The notes beneath the pieces were generated by a model, which ran no database searches, was not told where the DNA came from, and saw only the letters and a list, made by a program, of their open reading frames with translations. From contig NZ_CP044016.1 of NCBI RefSeq assembly GCF_004337365.2, positions 3,949,507-4,013,506 on the forward strand: 64,000 bases of DNA, read 5' to 3'. The position numbers and the translations under genes were made by a program. This document shows positions 41,506 to 49,590 of the stretch, in pieces. Position 1 is the stretch's first letter. Every line of letters starts with the position of its first letter. The stretch is from Rhizosphaericola mali (GTDB taxonomy: Bacteria > Bacteroidota > Bacteroidia > Chitinophagales > Chitinophagaceae).

Positions 41506-42777
41506 ATGTTACAAGTAAATGTACTGCGCCAAAATCCTGAATGGGTAAAAGAAAGACTCGCAGTAAAGAATTTTAATCAAGGCGAATTGGTAGATGAAAT
41601 CATCGCTTTGGATGACCAACGTAAAAACTTACAAGCGCAATTTGACAATGCGCAATCAAAAATAAATAGCGCGTCCAAATCCATCGGTCAAATGATGGCA
41701 CAAGGGAAAAAAGAAGATGCGGAAGCTTTGAAAAAAGAAGTTTCTGAGTTAAAACCTCAATTAGATCCGATCAAAGCTTCGATGGCACAGGTAGAAGAGG
41801 ATTTGCATAATAAATTGGTTTTATTGCCTAACCTTCCCAATGAAAAAGTCCAACCTGGAAAGTCTGAAGCAGACAACGAAGTTGTAAAAATAACAGATAA
41901 TATCCCTGTATTGCCAGAAGGCGCATTGCCACATTGGGATTTATTGACCAAATATGATTTGATAGATTTTGAATTAGGTGCGAAAATCACCGGTAGTGGA
42001 TTTCCAGTTTATAAAGGCAAAGGAGCAAAATTGCAACGTGCATTAAGTGCTTATTTCTTGGATTTCAATACAGATGCAGGTTATTTTGAATTCATTCCGC
42101 CATATATGGTCAATGAAACTTCTGCATATAGCACAGGTCAATTGCCCGATAAAGAAGGACAAATGTATCACGCGACGGCAGATAACTTTTATTTGATACC
42201 AACGGCAGAAGTTCCCGTTACCAATATTTATAGAGATACTATCTTAAAAGAAAGTGATTTCCCTGTAAAAATGACGGCGTATTCTCATTGTTTTAGAAGA
42301 GAAGCGGGCAGTTTCGGCAAAGAAGTACGCGGTTTAAATCGTGTACACGAATTTGAAAAAGTCGAAATTATTCAAATCGTTCATCCAGATAAAAGCTATG
42401 ATGTTTTGGATGAAATGGTTGCACACGTTGAAAAATTGATTCAATCCTTAGGATTACCTTATAGAATTTTACGTCTTTGTGGTGGAGATCTTGGATTTAC
42501 AAGTGCTATTACGTACGATTTTGAAGTATATAGCGAAGCGCAAGGTCGTTGGTTAGAAGTGAGTAGTGTAAGTAATTTCGAAACATTTCAAGCAAATAGA
42601 TTGAAATGTCGTTTTAAAAACGAAGACGGAAAAATACAATTAGTACATACTTTAAATGGTAGTTCCTTAGCATTACCTAGAATTTTAGCAGCAATTTTGG
42701 AAAATTATCAAACAGAAGATAGTATCAAAATTCCAGAAGTACTACAACCTTATTTCGGAGCGAAAGAAATTAAATAG
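41506..42777 (+). CDS. serS: Serine--tRNA ligase
   Basis: Class II synthetase of 423 residues that charges tRNA-Ser. The N-terminal long coiled-coil arm (about 25-100; QRKNLQAQFDNAQSKINSASKSIGQ) grips the tRNA variable arm. The catalytic domain has LIPTAEVPVTN, FRREAGSFGKEVRGLNRVHEFEKVE (motif 2) and NGSSLALPRILAAILENYQ (motif 3). I chose the ATG at 41506 on promoter evidence. It is followed by a strong palindromic terminator. Confidence 0.96.
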   Translation: MLQVNVLRQNPEWVKERLAVKNFNQGELVDEIIALDDQRKNLQAQFDNAQSKINSASKSIGQMMAQGKKEDAEALKKEVSELKPQLDPIKASMAQVEEDLHNKLVLLPNLPNEKVQPGKSEADNEVVKITDNIPVLPEGALPHWDLLTKYDLIDFELGAKITGSGFPVYKGKGAKLQRALSAYFLDFNTDAGYFEFIPPYMVNETSAYSTGQLPDKEGQMYHATADNFYLIPTAEVPVTNIYRDTILKESDFPVKMTAYSHCFRREAGSFGKEVRGLNRVHEFEKVEIIQIVHPDKSYDVLDEMVAHVEKLIQSLGLPYRILRLCGGDLGFTSAITYDFEVYSEAQGRWLEVSSVSNFETFQANRLKCRFKNEDGKIQLVHTLNGSSLALPRILAAILENYQTEDSIKIPEVLQPYFGAKEIK

Positions 42778-42792
42778 AACGCTTTTATATTA

Positions 42793-42832
42793 AAACAATA
42801 AAGCCGATCCAATTGGATCGGCTTTATTGTTT
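42793..42832. terminator. Perfect 40-bp palindromic terminator shared by serS and hipT
   Basis: A perfect 20-bp stem (AAACAATAAAGCCGATCCAA and its complement) with no loop at its centre (42812/42813), 15 bp after serS. The hipT-like stop codon (42824-42826) and its last codons lie within the right arm, so the same element terminates both converging transcripts. Confidence 0.88.
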
Positions 42833-43840
42833 ACTATTCTTTAATGACAAACTCAATCGCTTCAATTTTTCTTTATATAGTCCTATATATATCTCTTTTA
42901 GCGATTCTGATAAAAAACTTAGTTGCGTTAAAAAAATGACTTCTTCTACATGCGACAAAAAATTATCCATAATTTTTTTAACTCTTAAAGGCAATAACCC
43001 AATCTTAATACCGAAATCATAAAAATCATCATAAGCATGAAATCCAAAATAAGCAAAACTTGGATGATCGAAATCTCCATCATACAATCTATCCTCCAAC
43101 GCAAAATCTCCATCCTCTATATGTAATCTTGTACAAATTAGATCGTATGCTGGAGCAAGCTGGTATAGCCCATTCTGTTCATAATCCACAACAGAGTAGT
43201 TTTTAAGATGCGCATCCCCGTTACTAAATAAATAGTTAAATACAACTAACTTAAATAAATTTTCCTTGGCAATCAATGCCGCAGGTAAAAATTTGTCAAT
43301 CGTCTCTGCCATTTGCAAATAGCTTCCGTCGTATTTAAAATTTTTATTACCATCATCACTAGTTTTTAACATCAAACTCGCAAAGTCTTCCTTTAAACAA
43401 CGCACACCATCAGCAACAACATCAAATCGCTTCGTAATATATGCGGGAGCTTCGTCCGGGAAAAAGATTAAAGCATTTTGTGCAGTCTCTATCTTATATA
43501 TTTGAGATGCAATCTGCATAGTTAAATGTTCATTTGCTGGAACAAACTCTACATTATCCAGCTCGGTTGGCATAGGCTTCAATATATATTGCCCATTCTC
43601 TTGCGTAACAGTTAAAATATTCTTTTCTAATCGGAGAGAATATTTTTCTTGAACTCCCGATATCGAAATTCGAGCTCTATCCTTTATTGATAATTTCCTT
43701 TGTTCTCCATTACTTTCATTTTGAGCAAAAGGTAATATATGCGAGACTTTACGACCATTGAACAAATGGCGCAATGCTGTTGTGCTATAAGTATCGTGTC
43801 CAGGACGTAATGTCGCAGGACATACTGAAATAATTTCCAT
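42824..43840 (-). CDS. hipT: HipT-like Ser/Thr kinase toxin (HipA C-terminal type)
   Basis: HipA-family kinase of 338 residues that lacks the N-subdomain 1, which is encoded separately at 43851. It starts with CPATLRPGHDTYSTTALRHLF. The Gly-rich loop is RISISGVQEK, with serines S59 and S61 forming the SxS autophosphorylation motif reported for E. coli HipT. The catalytic D209 and N214 are in SNGDAHLKNYSV. The metal-binding D233 is in LAPAYDLICT. All kinase residues are present, so an active toxin is expected. In HipT the known target is tryptophanyl-tRNA synthetase; the target here is unknown. It lies 10 bp after the HipS-like gene. Confidence 0.88.
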   Translation of the reverse strand: MEIISVCPATLRPGHDTYSTTALRHLFNGRKVSHILPFAQNESNGEQRKLSIKDRARISISGVQEKYSLRLEKNILTVTQENGQYILKPMPTELDNVEFVPANEHLTMQIASQIYKIETAQNALIFFPDEAPAYITKRFDVVADGVRCLKEDFASLMLKTSDDGNKNFKYDGSYLQMAETIDKFLPAALIAKENLFKLVVFNYLFSNGDAHLKNYSVVDYEQNGLYQLAPAYDLICTRLHIEDGDFALEDRLYDGDFDHPSFAYFGFHAYDDFYDFGIKIGLLPLRVKKIMDNFLSHVEEVIFLTQLSFLSESLKEIYIGLYKEKLKRLSLSLKNSKQ

Positions 43841-43850
43841 AACGTGTAAT

Positions 43851-44174
43851 TTAAACTTCTTCTACCCTAATTGCACCAATCGATTCTGTAGATGCTGTTT
43901 TAATCAGAAAAGTGAAATGATCATTCTCATCGATTTTTAGAATTCGACTCTGTGCAAGTTTATTTCTCCCTTCACTTAACATATTGAAAAAAAACGGAAA
44001 TAGTACAGGAGAAAAATAAACCCTTGTATTCTTTGGTAAGGTTAAACTAATAGCGGAATAATTTTCACTAGTAAAATAAACATCGTCATACTCAAACTTA
44101 AAACTTCCATCATCCAATTGAGTTATGAGTCCTACATATATTTGATTATTAAAAACTTTTCCCTGTCTCATCAC
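43851..44174 (-). CDS. HipS-like protein (HipA N-subdomain 1, split off)
   Basis: Protein of 107 residues equal to the N-terminal subdomain of HipA: GKVFNNQIYVGLITQLDDGSFKFEYDD, ISLTLPKNTRVYFSPVLFPFFFNMLSEGRNKL and STESIGAIRVEEV. In the HipBST system the separate HipS protein neutralises HipT. The start at 44174 overlaps the HipB-like gene by 26 nt, so the two are translationally coupled. The next ATG is one codon in. The 10-bp gap to the kinase implies balanced expression of the pair. Confidence 0.85.
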   Translation of the reverse strand: MMRQGKVFNNQIYVGLITQLDDGSFKFEYDDVYFTSENYSAISLTLPKNTRVYFSPVLFPFFFNMLSEGRNKLAQSRILKIDENDHFTFLIKTASTESIGAIRVEEV

Positions 44175-44385
44175 TCATTCTTTTTCCTTGCAATGATAAT
44201 TCCAAACCAAGTATGCCGGCTACAAGTATCCAATTGGAAATTGAAACACCTGATTTGCCTTTTTCAATCGCTTGAATGGTTTTATTACTTAATCCAGTCA
44301 ATTCAGCCATATCCTTTTGCGTATATTTCAATTGCTCCCTACGCTTAACAATACGACTACCTAAATAAATTAAATTAGATGTCAT
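44149..44385 (-). CDS. hipB: HipB-like antitoxin, Xre-family DNA-binding protein
   Basis: Xre HTH protein of 78 residues: IVKRREQLKYTQKDMAELTGLSNKTIQAIEKGKSGVSISNWILVAGILGLELSL is a typical HipB helix-turn-helix. It is the first gene of the operon and should repress it by binding upstream operators. Direct repeats of ATTATTCTA at 44397-44405 and 44409-44417 are the best candidates. In HipBST-type systems HipB is the DNA-binding autoregulator while HipS is the main antitoxin. Confidence 0.85.
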   Translation of the reverse strand: MTSNLIYLGSRIVKRREQLKYTQKDMAELTGLSNKTIQAIEKGKSGVSISNWILVAGILGLELSLQGKRMSDETGKSF

Positions 44386-44396
44386 AGTATTTTTTT

Positions 44397-44417
44397 ATTA
44401 TTCTACACATTATTCTA
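44397..44417 (-). promoter_or_regulatory. Candidate HipB operator (direct repeats)
   Basis: The nonamer ATTATTCTA occurs at 44397-44405 and 44409-44417, a 12-bp period close to one DNA turn, starting 12 bp upstream of the hipB start codon. Such spaced repeats fit binding of two HipB dimers. Confidence 0.4.
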
Positions 44418-44456
44418 TTCATAATTTATCCACATAATAAAATCGACAATAAACTG

Positions 44457-44464
44457 CAAAACTA
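44457..44464 (-). promoter_or_regulatory. hip operon promoter -7 element
   Basis: On the minus strand this reads TAGTTTTG, matching TAnnTTTG. The predicted start near 44450 leaves a leader of about 65 nt that includes the direct-repeat operator. Confidence 0.45.
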
Positions 44465-44643
44465 CATATAAATAATTAAAAAAAAGAAATATAATGCCTT
44501 TTTTAAGTAATTTAAGTATGCATTAAAGTATAATTTATCTAAAAGAGAACTATAATACCTTTTTAATGTGTATAAAATCTATAATCAGCATAAATCTTTC
44601 TAAAAGGGTAACATAAGAGGCTTTTGTTATTATAAATATAGAA

Positions 44644-45009
44644 TTAATTATGTTCCAAATTATAATGTACATTATCTAAAAAATCATAGTTAAAAGGGCC
44701 TTGCGGTCCCTTAGGCCTTGGCTCCCACTTTACTAACTTATCATTAAAAAAGTATAACCAATAGGGATTGATGGCAGTTTCTAAACTGACACCATTGTTC
44801 AAGTCAGAATACTGTACCACTTCTAAATTACCATCACTATATGATTTCGCTGCGATAGTATTATCAGGATTTTTTCGAAGTGCTGTTTGAACCTCTGCTT
44901 TATTCATTCCAAGATGGAGATTGGAAGTATTAACTGCACGCATGCTTGCACAAGAGATAAGTATAGTTGAAATACAGAAACAAGCAACAATAAATTTTAT
45001 CATTTTCAT
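44644..45009 (-). CDS. Small outer-membrane-type lipoprotein
   Basis: Protein of about 121 residues. The start at 45009 gives a signal peptide ending in the lipobox ILISCA. The first 20 residues of the longer frame (to 45069) are hydrophobic and unrelated. The mature part has HLGMNKAEVQTALRKNP, an SmpA/BamE-like helix-turn, and a C-terminal WLYFFNDKLVKWEPRP. This resembles the SmpA/OmlA fold that supports outer-membrane assembly or acts as a small-molecule scaffold, but only loosely. No partner gene is adjacent. Confidence 0.6.
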   Translation of the reverse strand: MKMIKFIVACFCISTILISCASMRAVNTSNLHLGMNKAEVQTALRKNPDNTIAAKSYSDGNLEVVQYSDLNNGVSLETAINPYWLYFFNDKLVKWEPRPKGPQGPFNYDFLDNVHYNLEHN

Positions 45010-45103
45010 AGTATATGGTTTTTGTTTAATAGAATCTAAAACCATGCAATATAAGGGTATCAATGGCATATCTCGGTAGAAAATGAAAATATGTCGGCGA
45101 ATA

Positions 45104-45151
45104 ATTCTAATAAAAAAAGCAAGCCAACTAGCTTGCTCTTTCTATTAGAAT
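45104..45151 (-). terminator. Two-level terminator downstream of aqpZ
   Basis: The inner hairpin AGCAAGC-CAACTA-GCTTGCT at 45118-45137 is enclosed by a second pairing, ATTCTAATA with TATTAGAAT at 45104-45112 and 45143-45151. It ends the aqpZ transcript on the minus strand. Confidence 0.75.
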
Positions 45152-45162
45152 TTTAAATGCAA

Positions 45163-45873
45163 TTATGCATTTTGATCTTTTTGTAAAAGGAGTTTATAAA
45201 TAGCACCGCCAACTGCACCTCCTAAAATAGGCGCTAACCAAAACAACCAAAGTTGGGATAAGGCTGTACCGCCAACAAATAATGCTTGAGAAGTAGATCG
45301 AGCAGGATTTACAGATGTATTTGTAATGGGAATAGAGATTAAATGTATTAATGTCAAACATAAACCAATCGCAATCCCTGCAAATTTTCCATTTGCCCAT
45401 TTATCCGTCGCCCCCATAATTACAATTAGGAAAAATGCAGTCAAAAGGAACTCTGCCAAGAACGCAGCACCAACGCTGAAACTACGATTATTATAACCTG
45501 GTAAGTCATAAAAATTTGTAGCAAATGCACCCGCCCCTTCTTTAGAAAAAGCGCCTGCTCCATTTAAAATAATATACAAACATCCTGCAGCAGCAATTGC
45601 GCCGACCAATTGTGCAATTATATAAGGAATTAAATCTTTTGCAGGAAAACGCCCTCCGATCATCAAACCAACAGATACCGCGGGATTAAAATGTCCACCA
45701 GAAATATGCCCAACAGCATATACCATCGTTAATACAGTTAAACCAAAAGCGAGTGCAACGCCTAATAAACCAATCCCTGTATTGGGTACGCCTGCGGCAA
45801 ATAAGGCACTACCACAACCACCAAATACTAACCAGAAAGTTCCGAAAAATTCAGCAAACAATTTTTTAAGCAT
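45163..45873 (-). CDS. aqpZ: Aquaporin Z
   Basis: Water channel of the MIP family in the inner membrane. It has 236 residues with six transmembrane helices. Both pore NPA motifs are present: [11 protein letters not shown] and [13 protein letters not shown]. The selectivity filter residues are of the water-specific type as judged from the E. coli AqpZ pattern (R after the second NPA: NPAR). It is a single gene followed by its own terminator. An 8-bp hairpin at 45877-45899 in the leader could influence translation. Confidence 0.92.
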   Translation of the reverse strand: MLKKLFAEFFGTFWLVFGGCGSALFAAGVPNTGIGLLGVALAFGLTVLTMVYAVGHISGGHFNPAVSVGLMIGGRFPAKDLIPYIIAQLVGAIAAAGCLYIILNGAGAFSKEGAGAFATNFYDLPGYNNRSFSVGAAFLAEFLLTAFFLIVIMGATDKWANGKFAGIAIGLCLTLIHLISIPITNTSVNPARSTSQALFVGGTALSQLWLFWLAPILGGAVGGAIYKLLLQKDQNA

Positions 45874-45876
45874 GAA

Positions 45877-45899
45877 GATGTTTTTTAAGTTAAAACATC
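45877..45899 (-). promoter_or_regulatory. Leader hairpin before aqpZ
   Basis: GATGTTTT at 45877-45884 pairs with AAAACATC at 45892-45899, three bases before the start codon at 45873. It would occlude the ribosome site if folded, so it may be translational control. No evidence beyond the dyad. Confidence 0.3.
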
Positions 45900-45970
45900 A
45901 GAACGAGGATTTTTTCTTTTTATTTAAAAGCAGAGGATAAAATGGCAGAAATATTACAGAAGATTGATAT

Positions 45971-47281
45971 TTACATGTTTTCTAGTAAATTAATCACTCC
46001 TTCTCGTTCCAAAATCAAATAACCAATACGATCATTGCTCACGCCGTTTTTCAATTGGTAGCTAAATTCTAATTGACCATTGAGAGATTTGGTTTCAAAA
46101 TATTTGAATTGAATATTGGAGAATTGTTTGATTTCTTCTTCAATTTCATATAAATGTGTAGAAAGTAAAAATATTGACTTTCGCTTTTTGTGAAATCCAT
46201 TAATTACCGCAACGCTGCAACGCATCGCATCTCGAACATTCGTACCCTTAAATAATTCATCTATTAAGACAAGCCATTTTTTCTCATCATTGACTTTTTC
46301 AGCGGTGTCTTTTATTCGTTTTACTTCGTTGAAAAAATAGCTTTCTCCTTGCAAAATATTGTCCGTTATCTGAATATTACTAAACAATCCATCAAAATAA
46401 CTCAATCTAAAAGACTCCGCAGGAACGCCAATACCCAAATGTGCGAAATACACATTCAAACCAACCGCTTTGATAAATGTGCTTTTCCCCGCCATATTTG
46501 CGCCAGTTAGAAAAAGAAAATTTTCATTTTCAGAAAGCGTTACATCATAAGGAATGGGCTTTTTTAGCAAAGGATGAAATAGTTGTTTTCCTTCGATATA
46601 CGGATTCTCCGATTCTATTAATTCAGGGAAATGAAAATTGTATTTTTTCGTCGCAATAGCCAAACTACGCCAAGCGTCTAATTTACCATAGGTTTCCAAT
46701 AATTGGGAGACTTCTTGTTTGTGTATTTGCATTTCGTGTCCCAAATTCAAAGCTTCATTCGGTTTCAATTTGTGATCCATTTCTATATACAGCAAAAAGT
46801 TATCTCGCTTTAAGATTCTTTCTAAATTGTCCAATAAGATCGCCAACTTTTTTGTCCGAACCACTTCCTTGGAAAAAGATTGCCAAATGGTAAACAATTT
46901 TTTCAAAAATTTTTGAAAATGCTTTGCTGTGAATACAACCGCATTGTAACTATTGGGATTAAATACTTTGTAAATTATGGCATTGAAAGCCGACGCTGGG
47001 TATGGAATCAACGCTTTTCTGGTGGTGTAAAAAGTTTCCACCAATTGAATTGTTCCATTTTTTATATCCAAATTCCATTTGGCCTCGACTTCTCCTATTG
47101 ACTGGATGATTGATTGTTGCTCTTTTATTTGCGCAATATTTTCCAATGGTTTGCTTAAAAACGTACGCAGATAGTTATTCCCAATTGAAGATTCTGTAAA
47201 ATCCAACAAATTCAAAACCGATTGCGCAGTTTCCTTATTTGTAATACCCAAATCATGTAAAGTGGTGGCATCTATCTGCAT
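45971..47281 (-). CDS. MutS-related DNA-binding ATPase
   Basis: Protein of 436 residues containing only the lever/clamp and ATPase parts of MutS, without the mismatch-recognition domain. The ATPase starts near 245 with LTGANMAGKSTFIKAVG (Walker A), then ESYFFNEVKRIKD, Walker B WLVLIDELFKGTN and the Q-loop LLSTHLYEIEEEI. The N-terminal LLDFTESSIGNNYLRTFLSKPLENIAQIKEQQ is the MutS domain III start. Family members of this size act in recombination or other DNA processing, not classical mismatch repair. It lies 15 bp after dihydroorotase and may share its transcript. Confidence 0.82.
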   Translation of the reverse strand: MQIDATTLHDLGITNKETAQSVLNLLDFTESSIGNNYLRTFLSKPLENIAQIKEQQSIIQSIGEVEAKWNLDIKNGTIQLVETFYTTRKALIPYPASAFNAIIYKVFNPNSYNAVVFTAKHFQKFLKKLFTIWQSFSKEVVRTKKLAILLDNLERILKRDNFLLYIEMDHKLKPNEALNLGHEMQIHKQEVSQLLETYGKLDAWRSLAIATKKYNFHFPELIESENPYIEGKQLFHPLLKKPIPYDVTLSENENFLFLTGANMAGKSTFIKAVGLNVYFAHLGIGVPAESFRLSYFDGLFSNIQITDNILQGESYFFNEVKRIKDTAEKVNDEKKWLVLIDELFKGTNVRDAMRCSVAVINGFHKKRKSIFLLSTHLYEIEEEIKQFSNIQFKYFETKSLNGQLEFSYQLKNGVSNDRIGYLILEREGVINLLENM

Positions 47282-47296
47282 ACGCTGTCCATTGTT

Positions 47297-48682
47297 TTAA
47301 TCTCTATCAAAAGCCAATCGCTCTCCTTTTATAGATTCATCAAAAGAGCCATTTCCATAAACCAAATGGCCACTGACAAAAGTATATTTGATTTCCGCAG
47401 GGAAGGTGCGTCCTTCCAATGGGCTCCATTGACATTTGTATAATAGATTGTCTTTTGTTACGGAAGTTTCTTTATTCAAATTTACCAAAACGATATCGGC
47501 AAAATATCCTTCTCTGATATAACCACGATCTTTCAATTGATAACAGCGCGCAACGTCGTGGCTCATCTTGCGTACCACTTCTTCTAATGATATTTTTCCA
47601 TCTTTTACATGTTGCAACATCAATAACAAAGTATGTTGTATCAAAGGCAGACCAGCAGCCGTATTGTCATAAGTTGCATCGTCTGACATAGCCAAATTAC
47701 CATCAGACATACGAATCAACCCCTTTTCGGATAAAGTATGTGGCGCGTGATCTGTAGCGATGACATCAATTCTATCGTCTAATAATGCCGTCCAAAGTGC
47801 GTCGCGATCGGTTGCCGTTTTCACGGCAGGATTGCATTTTATTTGATAGCCCAATGTATGATAGTCTGCATCTGAAAAAGTCAAATGATGCACGCAAACC
47901 TCTGACGTTATTTTTTTCTGTTCCAATGGAATGCTATTGGTAAATTCGGATAATTCCAATGCATCTGTAATATGTAAAATGTGTAAACGCGTACCATGTT
48001 TCTGTGCCAATCCTATTGCTTTGGAAGAAGATGCATAACAATTTTCCGCATTTCGGATAATTGGATGATCTTCTGGGCGCAATTTTCCACCGCGCTCCGC
48101 AAATACTTTTTCGTAATTGGCTTTGATGATGGATTGTTCTTCGCAATGCGTTGCAATCAAATTTTCGCAACCAGCAAATACTTTTTCCAAAGTGGCTGGA
48201 TCGTCAACGAGCATATTTCCCGTAGAAGAACCCATGAAAATTTTTACGCCAGCAATATCATTTTTATAAGAATTGGCTTTCAAAATATCTTCCAAATTAT
48301 CATTGGACGTACCCAAATAAAAGGAATAGTTTGCGAGCGCATTTTCCTTTCCGATAGTGAATTTATCTTCCAACAATGTCTGCGTCAGTGCCGGCGGTTT
48401 CGTGTTAGGCATTTCCATAAAACTAGTAACACCGCCCGCTACAGCCGCTTTCGCTTCTGTATAAATAGTCGCTTTTTGCGTCAAACCAGGTTCTCTAAAA
48501 TGGACTTGATCATCAATAACGCCAGGTAACAAAGTCAATCCTTCTGCATTGATTTCTTTTACTTCGTACGGAAGATTTATTTGTGGTGCGATCTTTTCAA
48601 TACGTTTATTTTTGATCCACACGTCGGCTTGTTGTCTTGAGCCTTCATTGACAATCTGTGCATTTCTGATGATATATTCCAT
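47297..48682 (-). CDS. pyrC: Dihydroorotase (Bacteroidota type)
   Basis: Cyclises carbamoyl aspartate to dihydroorotate in pyrimidine synthesis. It has 461 residues from the ATG at 48682, which gives MEYIIRNAQIVNEG; the first ATG at 48703 adds seven residues. LLPGVIDDQVHFREPGLTQKATI is the metal-site block. The usual first His of D-x-H-x-H is Gln here (DDQVH), a change shared by Bacteroidota dihydroorotases as I recall. VIATDHAPHT is conserved in the other metal site. It is the first gene of a pair with the MutS-like ATPase. Confidence 0.9.
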   Translation of the reverse strand: MEYIIRNAQIVNEGSRQQADVWIKNKRIEKIAPQINLPYEVKEINAEGLTLLPGVIDDQVHFREPGLTQKATIYTEAKAAVAGGVTSFMEMPNTKPPALTQTLLEDKFTIGKENALANYSFYLGTSNDNLEDILKANSYKNDIAGVKIFMGSSTGNMLVDDPATLEKVFAGCENLIATHCEEQSIIKANYEKVFAERGGKLRPEDHPIIRNAENCYASSSKAIGLAQKHGTRLHILHITDALELSEFTNSIPLEQKKITSEVCVHHLTFSDADYHTLGYQIKCNPAVKTATDRDALWTALLDDRIDVIATDHAPHTLSEKGLIRMSDGNLAMSDDATYDNTAAGLPLIQHTLLLMLQHVKDGKISLEEVVRKMSHDVARCYQLKDRGYIREGYFADIVLVNLNKETSVTKDNLLYKCQWSPLEGRTFPAEIKYTFVSGHLVYGNGSFDESIKGERLAFDRD

Positions 48683-48866
48683 TGTTTCAACTATTTGGTG
48701 CAAGGTAACTTATATAGAGAAAAGGAAAAAGAAGAAGGTGAGATGTGAAAGATGAAAGGTAGAAGGACGGAAATAATCTCAAAAAATCGCCGTATCCATA
48801 ATATTACTTTTCCCTTAAACCTTTCACCTCACGCCTTAAAGTCATAATTCCATCTTATTTTCGCAC

Positions 48867-49562
48867 ATGGCTTACAAAAATATTTTTTTCGACCTCGATC
48901 ACACACTTTGGGATTTTGAGGCAAATGCAAAAGACGCAATTGCAGAAGTATTTGCAACGACCAATCTTTCACAACGCGGCATTGAAAATTTTGATGATTT
49001 TTTTGAGCGTTACAGTTTTCATAATACCAGACTTTGGGATTTATATACGAAAGGGCGCATCAAACAAGATGTATTGAAATGGAAAAGAATGTATCTCGCA
49101 ATGCTCGATTTCAAAATTGCGGACGAACCATTGGCGCATCAAATGGATGGTGCATTTCTCCAGATCTTACCTACCAAAAGCAAAGTATTTCCCCATACAT
49201 TCGAAGTTTTGGACTATTTGAAAGAAAAAAATTATCCTTTGCACTTGATTACCAATGGATTTGATGCTATTCAAGCTGGCAAATTGAAAAGTAGCAATAT
49301 GGCGCATTATTTTGACAAAGTCATTACTTCGGAAACGAGCAATAGCTTGAAGCCGCAACCAGAGATTTTTCAATATGCTTTGGATATTACTCATGGAAAT
49401 GCAGAAACGTCTGTTATGATCGGCGATAATCAAGATGCGGATATTGCGGGAGCCAATAATATGCAGATCGATTCTATCTGGGTAAATCATATTAATGCTC
49501 AACAAATCGTTCCTTCTACGCACACAATTCTTAATCTAGTTCAATTAAAAGAGATTTTATAA
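48867..49562 (+). CDS. YjjG-family noncanonical pyrimidine nucleotidase
   Basis: HAD-superfamily phosphatase of 231 residues that hydrolyses damaged or noncanonical pyrimidine nucleoside monophosphates. The HAD motif 1 is FFDLDHTLWDF, motif 2 is LITNGFDAIQAGKLK, and motif 4 is MIGDNQDADIAGANN. The cap region of about 85 residues matches YjjG. Its neighbour on the other strand is pyrimidine biosynthesis (dihydroorotase), a coincidental but sensible context. Confidence 0.88.
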   Translation: MAYKNIFFDLDHTLWDFEANAKDAIAEVFATTNLSQRGIENFDDFFERYSFHNTRLWDLYTKGRIKQDVLKWKRMYLAMLDFKIADEPLAHQMDGAFLQILPTKSKVFPHTFEVLDYLKEKNYPLHLITNGFDAIQAGKLKSSNMAHYFDKVITSETSNSLKPQPEIFQYALDITHGNAETSVMIGDNQDADIAGANNMQIDSIWVNHINAQQIVPSTHTILNLVQLKEIL

Positions 49563-49590
49563 GCGCTAAATTGCATGAAAATTAAGAATT

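Noticed and set aside
47996-48529. Plus-strand frame of 177 codons opposite dihydroorotase
   Set aside because: It is antisense to a conserved enzyme and has skewed, Cys/Phe/Arg-rich composition without a recognisable domain.
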